Assembly: GCA_023392135.1 (NCBI GenBank)
Contig: JAEVZQ010000506.1
Span: 1 to 7,348 of the forward strand
Direction: 5' to 3'
Source of the DNA: Pseudomonadota bacterium
GTDB lineage: Bacteria; Pseudomonadota; Alphaproteobacteria; Rhizobiales; Hyphomicrobiaceae
DNA length: 7,348 bases
Below the pieces are notes generated by a model. That model was given only the letters and a program-made list of their open reading frames with translations. It did no database searches and was not told the DNA's origin. A program made the position numbers and the translations under genes. The stretch's first letter is position 1. Every line of letters starts with the position of its first letter. Positions 1-5,739 of the stretch are shown piece after piece.

Positions 1-1793
1 GTCGCGTCGACGAGAAGCTGAGGGAGCAGATAAGCGACCCTGCCGTTCAGATCTTTCCGCTGCACGGCGGACTCGATATGCGCACCCAGGACGCAGCGGT
101 GGCGCCTGCCGAACAGGGGCGCCGCAAAGTCGTGCTCGCCACGGCCATCGCCGAAACCTCGCTGACGATCGAAGGCGTCAGGATCGTCATCGACAGCGGC
201 CTGGCAAGAGTGCCGCGCTACGAGCCGGGCGTCGGCATCACCCGGCTGGTGACGGTGCGCGCCTCGCAGGCCTCGGTGGACCAGCGCCGCGGGCGGGCAG
301 GCCGGACCGAGTCCGGCGTCTGCTACCGGTTGTGGGATGAACCGGCGACGGCCAGCCTTCTCCCGTTCACGGAGCCGGAGATCCGCAACGCGGACTTGTC
401 CGGACTGCTGCTCGACTGCGCCGCCTGGGGCGTCACCGATCCGCGCCGCCTGCAGTGGCTGGACCCGCCTGCAGAAGCGCCTCTGTCGGCCGCCCGAGCA
501 GAGCTCGAGGTGCTCGGTGCGCTCGATGCGGATGGCCGGATAACCGGGCTCGGTCATCGCCTTCGCGCGCTGCCCCTGCCGCCGCGATTGGCGCGAATGG
601 TGATGTCAGCAGCGGGTCTCGGTGCTACAGAGCAAGCCGCAGAGATCGCCGCCCTCATTGTCGAGCGCGGTCTGGGCGAAGGCGATGCGGATCTGGAGCA
701 TCGCCTGGCGACCTTCCGCCGCGACCGCTCCCGGCGAGCACGAGCCATGCGCGAGCTTGCGCGCAGCTGGGCGCGCGTCGCGATGCGAGAGGCAGCGGAT
801 CAGACGCCGACGATGCGATCTGAAGGTGTCTCAGCCGCCGCGCTGCTGGCTCTGGCTTATCCCGACCGCATCGCAAAGGCGCGTGGCGCGCCGGGGCAGT
901 ATCTGCTCGCCAACGGTCGCGGGGCCACGCTCGATCCAGCCGATCCGCTCGTGCGCTCGCCCTGGCTCGTCGTCGCGGAGTTGCAGGGAGCCGCCGCTTC
1001 GAGCCGCATTCTCCTTGCAGCGCCGACGGACGAAGACGAGGTGATCGCGATAGCCGGCGACCGGATCTCTGAAACAGAGGAGATTACGTTCGACCGGGCC
1101 GCGGCTGCGCTCCGTGCCCGCCGTGTCCGGCGCCTTGGCGCCATTATGATCGCGAGTGAGCCGCGCCCCGTCTTGCCGGACATCGCGGCTGAAAAGCTGG
1201 CGGCGGGTGTCGCCGAAATCGGCGTTGAGCGGCTGCCCTGGAGCAAGGGGCAGAAACAGCTCAGCGATCGAGTGCAGTTCCTGCGGACCATGGAACCGGA
1301 AATCTGGCCGGATCTCTCCGATGCTGCCCTGGCTGCAAGGGCGCGTGATTGGCTGCCGCCCTTCATCCCGGGCAAGACCCGGCTCGACGAAATCACGACC
1401 GAAGATCTCAGTGCGGCACTCGACGGGCTTTTACCCTGGGAGCTCCGTCGGCGGCTGGACAGCGAGGCGCCGACCCACTTCATGTCGCCCGCGCGCCACA
1501 GTCACCCGATTCACTACGACGGCCCGGATGCGCCCTCTCTCCATATCAGGGTGCAGGAGCTGTTCGGCCTGGACCGGCACCCATCCATCGCCGGCGGGCG
1601 GCTGCCCTTGACCCTGCATCTGCTCTCGCCCGCGCACCGGCCGATCCAGATCACCCGCGATCTGCCCGGCTTCTGGCGCGGCTCCTGGGCGGCTGTGAAA
1701 TCGGAGATGAAAGGGCAGTACCCAAAGCATCCCTGGCCTGATGACCCCGTTACAGCGCAGCCAACCACCCGCGCCAAGCCGCGTGCATCATGA
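1..1793 (+). CDS. hrpB: ATP-dependent helicase HrpB, C-terminal part (5' end off window)
   Basis: This is a DEAH-type superfamily 2 helicase of the HrpB family, a putative RNA helicase whose cellular role is poorly defined. The frame is open from position 3 and ends at TGA 1791-1793, giving 597 visible codons. HrpB proteins are usually about 820-840 residues, so roughly 230 N-terminal residues (Walker A and DEAH box) lie outside the window. Seen here are motif V, ATAIAETSLTI (138-170), and motif VI, QRRGRAGR (282-305). A helical HA2-like region follows (about 360-700). The HrpB-specific C-terminal domain carries PWELRRRLD (about 1434-1460), an ELFGL...AGGRLPLTLHLLSPA block, and the near-terminal YPKHPWPDDP (from 1719). 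These C-terminal blocks separate HrpB from HrpA. The ATG at 78 is internal, not the real start. Nothing suggests a frameshift. Family identity is secure; function is only as good as the family's. Confidence 0.95.
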   Translation, partial: RVDEKLREQISDPAVQIFPLHGGLDMRTQDAAVAPAEQGRRKVVLATAIAETSLTIEGVRIVIDSGLARVPRYEPGVGITRLVTVRASQASVDQRRGRAGRTESGVCYRLWDEPATASLLPFTEPEIRNADLSGLLLDCAAWGVTDPRRLQWLDPPAEAPLSAARAELEVLGALDADGRITGLGHRLRALPLPPRLARMVMSAAGLGATEQAAEIAALIVERGLGEGDADLEHRLATFRRDRSRRARAMRELARSWARVAMREAADQTPTMRSEGVSAAALLALAYPDRIAKARGAPGQYLLANGRGATLDPADPLVRSPWLVVAELQGAAASSRILLAAPTDEDEVIAIAGDRISETEEITFDRAAAALRARRVRRLGAIMIASEPRPVLPDIAAEKLAAGVAEIGVERLPWSKGQKQLSDRVQFLRTMEPEIWPDLSDAALAARARDWLPPFIPGKTRLDEITTEDLSAALDGLLPWELRRRLDSEAPTHFMSPARHSHPIHYDGPDAPSLHIRVQELFGLDRHPSIAGGRLPLTLHLLSPAHRPIQITRDLPGFWRGSWAAVKSEMKGQYPKHPWPDDPVTAQPTTRAKPRAS

Positions 1794-1844
1794 GAAGCCG
1801 CCGACTGTCTCGCCGCTAGTGGGAGGACACGGAGCTTTCCTCGG

Positions 1845-1862
1845 GCGTCAATCAACTGTAAT
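1845..1862 (+). promoter_or_regulatory. candidate Pho box upstream of phnD
   Basis: GCGTCAA-TCAA-CTGTAAT has two 7-base half-sites separated by 4 bases. Compared with the PhoB consensus CTGTCAT-N4-CTGTCAT, the halves match 4/7 and 6/7. It lies 58 bases before the phnD ATG, which suits control of a phosphorus-uptake operon by PhoB. A weaker pair with the same spacing, TGCTCAT-AACG-CTCGTAT, lies at 1884-1901 (4/7 and 4/7). No convincing -10 hexamer is visible: GCTAAC at 1871 and CATAAC at 1888 are only weak candidates. The match was made by eye and could be chance. Confidence 0.35.
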
Positions 1863-1904
1863 GCTTTGGCGCTAACCGAGGTTTGCTCATAACGCTCGTA
1901 TCCT

Positions 1905-1914
1905 GGAGGAGGGG
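1905..1914 (+). promoter_or_regulatory. strong ribosome binding site of phnD
   Basis: The purine run GGAGGAGGGG contains GGAGG at 1908-1912, 8 bases before the ATG at 1921, which is near-ideal Shine-Dalgarno spacing. It fixes the phnD start and predicts strong translation. None of the other starts in the window has an equally good site, which fits a binding protein made in excess over its membrane partners. Confidence 0.8.
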
Positions 1915-1920
1915 CCCCGT

Positions 1921-2883
1921 ATGCAGACAGTTCTCCACAAAGGCGTGCGCCTCGTTGCGGCTCTGGCAGTCGCGGCGATTGCAGCTTCCGCTCCGGCGCT
2001 TGGGCTCGATTCACGGTTCAAGGACGAAGACGGTGATCTGGTCGCGGATACGCCGACCGATGCCAGCCAACTCCTCGACCCGCCGACGCTGATCTTCGCC
2101 TACACGCCCGTCGAGGATCCTGCCGTTTATGCCAATGTGTGGGACGGTTTCCTCAAGCACATGGAGAAGCTGACCGGCAAGAAGGTGCAGTTCTTCCCGG
2201 TGCAGTCCAACGCCGCCCAGATCGAGGCGATGCGCGCCGGCCGGCTGCATATCGCGGGTTTCAATACGGGCTCCAACCCGCTGGCCGTGGCTTGTGCCGG
2301 TTTCCATCCGTTCGCCATGATGGCGCATGCCGACAACTCATTCGGCTATGAGATGGAGATCATCACTTACCCGGGCTCCGGTATCGAGAAGGTCGAGGAC
2401 ATCAAGGGTAAGAAGATGGCCTTCACCGCCGAGACGTCGAACTCGGGCTTCAAGGCCCCGTCAGCTCTTCTGAGGAGTGAGTTCGGCATGGCGGCCGGCA
2501 AGGACTTCGAGGCGGTGTTCTCGGGTAAGCACGACAACTCGGTCCTGGGTGTCGCCAACAAGGACTACCCCGCCGCGGCGATTGCCAACTCGGTGATGAA
2601 GCGGATGTTCGAGCGCAACGTCGTGAAGCGCGAGCAGATCAAGACGATTTACAAATCGCAGACCTTCCCGACCACCGGCTACGGCGTGGTCTATAATCTG
2701 AAGCCGGAGCTGCAGGAGAAGATCAAGGACGCGTTCTTTACGTTTCCGTGGGAGGGCTCGGAGCTGCAGAAGGAGTTCGCCAAGTCCGGCGAGGCCAAGT
2801 TCATCGAGATCAGCCACAAGAAGGACTGGGACGTCGTCCGCAAGATCGACGCGGCAATGGGAGTCAAGTATACCTGCAAGTAA
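1921..2883 (+). CDS. phnD: phosphonate/phosphite-type ABC transporter periplasmic binding protein (PhnD-like)
   Basis: This 320-residue protein captures phosphonate, phosphite or a related anion in the periplasm and passes it to the PhnE permeases. An N-terminal signal peptide is visible: basic start (K7, R10), hydrophobic core about 11-24, and probable cleavage near SAPA (after 26) or ALG (after 28). The mature part is a two-lobe type II binding protein. It carries FAYTPVEDPAVYANVW (59-74), a TGKKVQFFPVQSNAAQIEAMR stretch (85-105), a ligand-loop region GFNTGSNPLA (113-122), the TSNSGFKAPS turn (172-181) and GKHDNSVLGVANKDYPAAA (202-220). The last two align with NSTSGFLVP and AGHETNALAVANKQVD of E. 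coli PhnD. The loop at 113-122 differs from E. coli YGNLS, so the ligand may differ. An acidic segment DEDGDLVADTPTD (35-47) precedes the fold. The two mature cysteines are C125 and C319. phnC follows after 24 bases. The family is secure; the exact substrate is unknown. Confidence 0.9.
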   Translation: MQTVLHKGVRLVAALAVAAIAASAPALGLDSRFKDEDGDLVADTPTDASQLLDPPTLIFAYTPVEDPAVYANVWDGFLKHMEKLTGKKVQFFPVQSNAAQIEAMRAGRLHIAGFNTGSNPLAVACAGFHPFAMMAHADNSFGYEMEIITYPGSGIEKVEDIKGKKMAFTAETSNSGFKAPSALLRSEFGMAAGKDFEAVFSGKHDNSVLGVANKDYPAAAIANSVMKRMFERNVVKREQIKTIYKSQTFPTTGYGVVYNLKPELQEKIKDAFFTFPWEGSELQKEFAKSGEAKFIEISHKKDWDVVRKIDAAMGVKYTCK

Positions 2884-2907
2884 GCGCGAAAATCGGCAGG
2901 AAACGAG

Positions 2908-3762
2908 ATGCTCCGCATCGAAGCGCTTGCGAAGCGATACAAGACGGGAGATGCCGCCCTGCGCGGCGTCTCTTTTTCGGTGGACTCCGGAGAGGTCGTC
3001 GGCCTGATCGGGCCGTCAGGTGCGGGAAAGTCCACGCTGATCCGTTGCGTCAACCGGCTGGTCGAGCCGACCTCCGGCAAAGTCTACCTGGGCGACCTGG
3101 AGCTGACTGCGCTCGGCAACACGGCACTGCGCCGCGCCCGCCGCCGCATCGGCATGATTTTCCAGGAGTATGCGCTGGTCGAGCGGCTGAGCGTGATGGA
3201 GAACGTGCTCTCCGGGCGGCTCGGCTACACCGGTTTCTGGGCCAGCTACTTCCGGCGGTTTCCGCAGGCTGACATCGATCGGGCCTTCGCGGTTCTGGAG
3301 CGCGTCGGTCTGCTCGATCACGTGGACAAGCGCGCCGATGCGCTTTCAGGTGGCCAGCGCCAGCGGGTCGGTATCGCGCGCGCCCTGGTGCAGGAGCCGG
3401 AGCTTCTGCTCGTGGACGAGCCGACCGCAAGTCTCGACCCGAAGACCTCTCGTCAGGTGATGCGGCTGATAACGGAGCTGTGCGCCGAACGCCGCCTGGC
3501 GGCTATCGTCAACATTCACGACGTGGCGCTGGCGCAGATGTTCCTGCCGCGGATCGTTGGTCTGCGCGCCGGCGAGATCGTCTACGACGGCCCGGCCAAC
3601 GGACTCACACCCGAGGTGCTGACCCGCATCTACGGCGAGGAGGACTGGTCGAAGACATCGGCTGCTGCTGGCGAAGACAGCGACAACGCCGAGGCGAGGC
3701 TCGATCACGACGCCTTGGACCACCACGCCCACGACCGCGATCTGAGTGCTGCGATGCGCTGA
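2908..3762 (+). CDS. phnC: phosphonate ABC transporter ATP-binding protein PhnC
   Basis: This is the cytoplasmic ATPase of the importer, 284 residues; it hydrolyses ATP as a dimer to drive the PhnE channel. Motifs in order are Walker [10 protein letters not shown] (35-43), Q-loop [20 protein letters not shown] (85-104, Q86), signature LSGGQRQR (146-153), Walker B LLLVDEP (166-172, with the catalytic Glu at 171) and the H-loop NIHD (202-205, H204). The Q-loop wording and the insert [15 protein letters not shown] (105-119) are typical of PhnC among ABC ATPases. The ATG at 2908 is preceded by AGGA (2898-2901) at a good distance, 24 bases after phnD. After the family core, a tail from about 250 is acidic and His-rich, with [15 protein letters not shown] at 265-279; this is not part of the usual catalytic fold. 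The stop at 3760-3762 is one base before the favoured phnE1 start, implying coupled translation. Confidence 0.95.
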   Translation: MLRIEALAKRYKTGDAALRGVSFSVDSGEVVGLIGPSGAGKSTLIRCVNRLVEPTSGKVYLGDLELTALGNTALRRARRRIGMIFQEYALVERLSVMENVLSGRLGYTGFWASYFRRFPQADIDRAFAVLERVGLLDHVDKRADALSGGQRQRVGIARALVQEPELLLVDEPTASLDPKTSRQVMRLITELCAERRLAAIVNIHDVALAQMFLPRIVGLRAGEIVYDGPANGLTPEVLTRIYGEEDWSKTSAAAGEDSDNAEARLDHDALDHHAHDRDLSAAMR

Positions 3763-3763
3763 C

Positions 3764-4582
3764 ATGGACGCCCGGACACTTCCATCAGCCGACCTGCCCC
3801 GGACCTGGCGCCCGCCCCGCATGATCGAATCGGGATGGGTCAGGTGGGCTGCCGTCTTCGGCGTTCTGCTCTATCTGGTCCTGGCCTTCGCTTCCATCGA
3901 GGTGAACTGGGCGCGCGTGGTCGATGGAATCGCACGCGCAGGCCGGCTGTTTGCGGGCTTCCTGACCCCCGATTTCATCTCGAGATGGAGTGATATCCAG
4001 GCCGGCATGATCGAAAGCCTGACGATGACCGTCACCTCGACGGTTGCCGGCATATTGCTTTCCGTGCCGATCGCCCTTGGTGCCGCGCGCAACATCGCGC
4101 CCTGGTGGCTCTATATCATCTGCCGGGGAATCGTGGCTCTCTCGCGCACCTTCCAGGAGATTATCATCGCGATCTTCTTCGTCGCGATGTTCGGCTTCGG
4201 CCCGCTGGCTGGGTTCCTGACTTTGTCGGTCGCGACGGTTGGCTTCCTCGCCAAGCTGCTCGCCGACGATATCGAAGAGATCGACCCCGTCCAGGTCGAG
4301 GCGATCCGGGCAACGGGCGCGAGCTTCTGGCAGACGATCGATTATGCCGTCTCGAGCCAGGTGATGCCGCGGCTCATCGGCCTGTCGCTCTATCGCGTCG
4401 ACATCAATTTTCGCGAGTCGGCGGTGGTCGGGATCGTCGGAGCCGGTGGAATCGGTGCCACGCTCAACACGGCCCTCGACCGCTACGAATTCGATAGCGC
4501 AGCCGCGATCCTGATAACCATCATCGCCATTGTCATGGGCTGCGAGTACTTGTCGAGCCTGATTCGGAAGTGGACGCAGTAG
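3764..4582 (+). CDS. phnE1: phosphonate ABC transporter permease PhnE, first copy
   Basis: This inner-membrane permease has 272 residues from the ATG at 3764. Hydrophobic segments lie at about 25-45, 87-108, 115-130, 133-162 and 246-265; exact topology cannot be fixed by eye. The cytoplasmic EAA loop that docks onto PhnC is VEAIRATGASFWQTIDYAV (178-196). It is followed by NFRESAVVGIVGAGGIGAT (215-233), a signature of PhnE-type permeases. The chosen ATG is one base after the phnC stop and has no obvious Shine-Dalgarno, so translation is probably coupled to phnC. Other possible starts are GTG 3746 (overlapping phnC by 17 bases, 278 residues) and ATG 3821 (253 residues); the first hydrophobic segment is intact in all three. 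It is clearly paralogous to the second permease and probably pairs with it as a heterodimer. Confidence 0.9.
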   Translation: MDARTLPSADLPRTWRPPRMIESGWVRWAAVFGVLLYLVLAFASIEVNWARVVDGIARAGRLFAGFLTPDFISRWSDIQAGMIESLTMTVTSTVAGILLSVPIALGAARNIAPWWLYIICRGIVALSRTFQEIIIAIFFVAMFGFGPLAGFLTLSVATVGFLAKLLADDIEEIDPVQVEAIRATGASFWQTIDYAVSSQVMPRLIGLSLYRVDINFRESAVVGIVGAGGIGATLNTALDRYEFDSAAAILITIIAIVMGCEYLSSLIRKWTQ

Positions 4583-4618
4583 TGTTCTGCAGTCGTAATT
4601 TGCGTCTAGCTGACCAAT

Positions 4619-4639
4619 CCTCCGCCATCACCGCGGAGG
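4619..4639. repeat. hairpin A in the phnE1-phnE2 gap
   Basis: A perfect 7-base inverted repeat, CCTCCGC (4619-4625) and GCGGAGG (4633-4639), encloses a 7-base loop. It is followed by GGCATGACG (4642-4650), which resembles the outer edge of hairpin C, so it may be a degenerate copy of the same repeat. It lies 36 bases after the phnE1 stop. No T-run follows, so it is not a classic intrinsic terminator. Confidence 0.5.
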
Positions 4640-4680
4640 TCGGCATGACGAAACAAGGACAGAGGATCGAACCGTCAATC

Positions 4681-4705
4681 GTCATTTCCGCGAAGGCGGA
4701 AATCC
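4681..4705 (+). repeat. dispersed palindromic repeat, copy B
   Basis: ATTTCCGC-GAAG-GCGGAAAT at 4684-4703 is a perfect 8-base stem with a GAAG loop, preceded by GTC and followed by CC. The form GTCATTYCCGCGAAGGCGG-AATCC closely resembles a palindromic element scattered between genes in many proteobacterial genomes. Read in frame, it gives the peptide VISAKAEI, close to the VIPAKAGIQ peptide commonly produced when such repeats are mistaken for genes. Copy C lies downstream in the opposite orientation. Confidence 0.75.
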
Positions 4706-4787
4706 GCGATGCGTTTCAGCTCATGCGAAGCCAGATGACTGAGACACCGCCTCACAGCGACCGTCGCCACTGCGGCGCCGGATCACA

Positions 4788-4811
4788 GATGCCCACCTTC
4801 GTGGGCATGAC
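4788..4811 (-). repeat. dispersed palindromic repeat, copy C (inverted)
   Basis: ATGCCCAC-CTTC-GTGGGCAT at 4789-4808 is a perfect 8-base stem followed by GAC. Its reverse complement begins GTCATGCCCACGAAGG, which aligns with copy B at the GTCAT edge and the GAAG loop, with paired substitutions in the arms. It lies 57 bases before the phnE2 start. Copies B and C therefore form an inverted pair around about 80 bases (4706-4787) in which I recognise nothing else. Confidence 0.75.
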
Positions 4812-4865
4812 AGAATTGCAGGCGAGAGCTATCGGGCAATCATCGTTGCTGGCGGGAAGATAACG

Positions 4866-5687
4866 ATGCCGGTCGTCACCACACCTGCCGGTCAGCCCGC
4901 GACATGGCGGCTCAGAACGCGGTCGCAGCAAGTCGCTGTCTGGTTCGGCTGGCTGGCGCTCGTCGCGCTGACCGTGTTCTGCTGGCGGGTGATGACCGCC
5001 GACACCATCTGGGCCTTCGTCGAGGATGCGCCCCGGCAGGCTGCCGATATCTTCGGGCGCATGCTGCCGCCGCGGTGGGCCTATGCCAACAATCTCTGGC
5101 TGCCGCTGTGGGATACGCTGAACATTGCCACCCTCGGCACCGCGCTGGGCATCGTGATGGCAACGCCGCTGGCCTTCCTGGCTGCCCGCAATACCACGCC
5201 CAGCGCTGTCCTGGTCCGGCCCGTTGCGCTGCTCATCATCGTGTCGTCGCGTTCCATCAACTCCCTGATCTGGGGCTTGCTGCTGGTGGCGATCCTGGGG
5301 CCGGGGGTGTTCGCGGGCATCATTGCCATCGCGCTGCGCTCGATCGGCTTCATCGGCAAGCTGCTCTACGAAGCGATCGAGGAGATCGACGAGAGCCAGG
5401 TCGAAGCTGTCCGCGCGACGGGTGCCAGCTCGGCTCAGGTGATGACCTATGGCATGGTGCCACAGCTCCTGCCGGCCTTCGCCACCATCTGCGTCTTCCG
5501 CTGGGACATCAACATCCGCGAATCGACGGTGCTGGGCCTGGTGGGCGCCGGCGGGCTCGGACTGGCCCTCGAGTCCTCCCTGAACGTCCTCGCCTGGCCG
5601 CAGGTGACCGTGATCCTGTTGATGATCCTCGCAACCGTGCTCGTCAGCGAGTGGGTGACGGCGCGCGTGCGTGCAGCCATTATCTGA
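4866..5687 (+). CDS. phnE2: phosphonate ABC transporter permease PhnE, second copy
   Basis: This is the second inner-membrane permease, 273 residues. Hydrophobic segments lie at about 24-43, 84-107, 116-128, 133-163 and 246-265. The EAA loop reads VEAVRATGASSAQVMTYGM (179-197). The PhnE signature NIRESTVLGLVGAGGLGLA (216-234) matches the first permease almost position for position. The ATG at 4866 has GGAAG at 4855-4859, 6 bases away, so unlike phnE1 it has its own usable ribosome binding site. That fits its separation from phnE1 by a 283-base repeat-bearing gap. It most likely forms a heterodimer with the first permease, an arrangement known for phnCDEE operons; a homodimer is possible. The frame is intact and the length is normal. 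lepA starts 52 bases after the stop. Confidence 0.93.
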   Translation: MPVVTTPAGQPATWRLRTRSQQVAVWFGWLALVALTVFCWRVMTADTIWAFVEDAPRQAADIFGRMLPPRWAYANNLWLPLWDTLNIATLGTALGIVMATPLAFLAARNTTPSAVLVRPVALLIIVSSRSINSLIWGLLLVAILGPGVFAGIIAIALRSIGFIGKLLYEAIEEIDESQVEAVRATGASSAQVMTYGMVPQLLPAFATICVFRWDINIRESTVLGLVGAGGLGLALESSLNVLAWPQVTVILLMILATVLVSEWVTARVRAAII

Positions 5688-5724
5688 CACGGCGCCACGC
5701 CCCTTTTGCGGCCGCAAGCCGGGT

Positions 5725-5739
5725 GCTATCTAGCCCCGC
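5725..5739 (+). promoter_or_regulatory. possible -10 element giving a leaderless lepA transcript
   Basis: TATCTA at 5727-5732 lies 7 bases before the lepA ATG, where a -10 element would put the transcript start at or next to the start codon. TTGCGG at 5706-5711 could be a poor -35 with short, 15-base spacing. No Shine-Dalgarno is visible in front of this ATG. Both matches are weak and made by eye. Confidence 0.2.

Noticed and set aside
857..1483. A 208-codon open frame on the - strand
   Set aside because: It is antisense to conserved hrpB sequence and its product is Ser/Arg-rich without motifs.
1823..1842. Terminator hairpin after hrpB (GAGGA...TCCTC)
   Set aside because: The stem is only 5 bases with a 10-base loop and no T-run follows, so it is too weak to call.
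3746..3763. GTG at 3746 as the phnE1 start
   Set aside because: It adds six residues without family features (MLRCAD) and has no ribosome binding site; ATG 3764, one base after the phnC stop, is simpler. The choice is not certain.
4619..4811. CRISPR array
   Set aside because: Only three imperfect palindromes occur, in mixed orientation and with unequal spacing; there are no direct repeats with regular spacers.
4570..4863. A 97-codon + strand frame across the phnE1-phnE2 gap
   Set aside because: Its peptide contains VISAKAEI and MPTFVGMT, the usual translation artefacts of the palindromic repeats; it also overlaps the end of phnE1 and has no supported start.
4752..5717. A 321-codon open frame on the - strand
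   Set aside because: It is antisense to phnE2, and its product is rich in Arg, His, Gln and Asp with no family features.
5706..5717. Perfect palindrome TTGCGGCCGCAA between phnE2 and lepA, as a terminator or operator
   Set aside because: It has no spacer for a hairpin loop, its T-run is on the upstream side, and a 12-base palindrome is unremarkable in GC-rich DNA.
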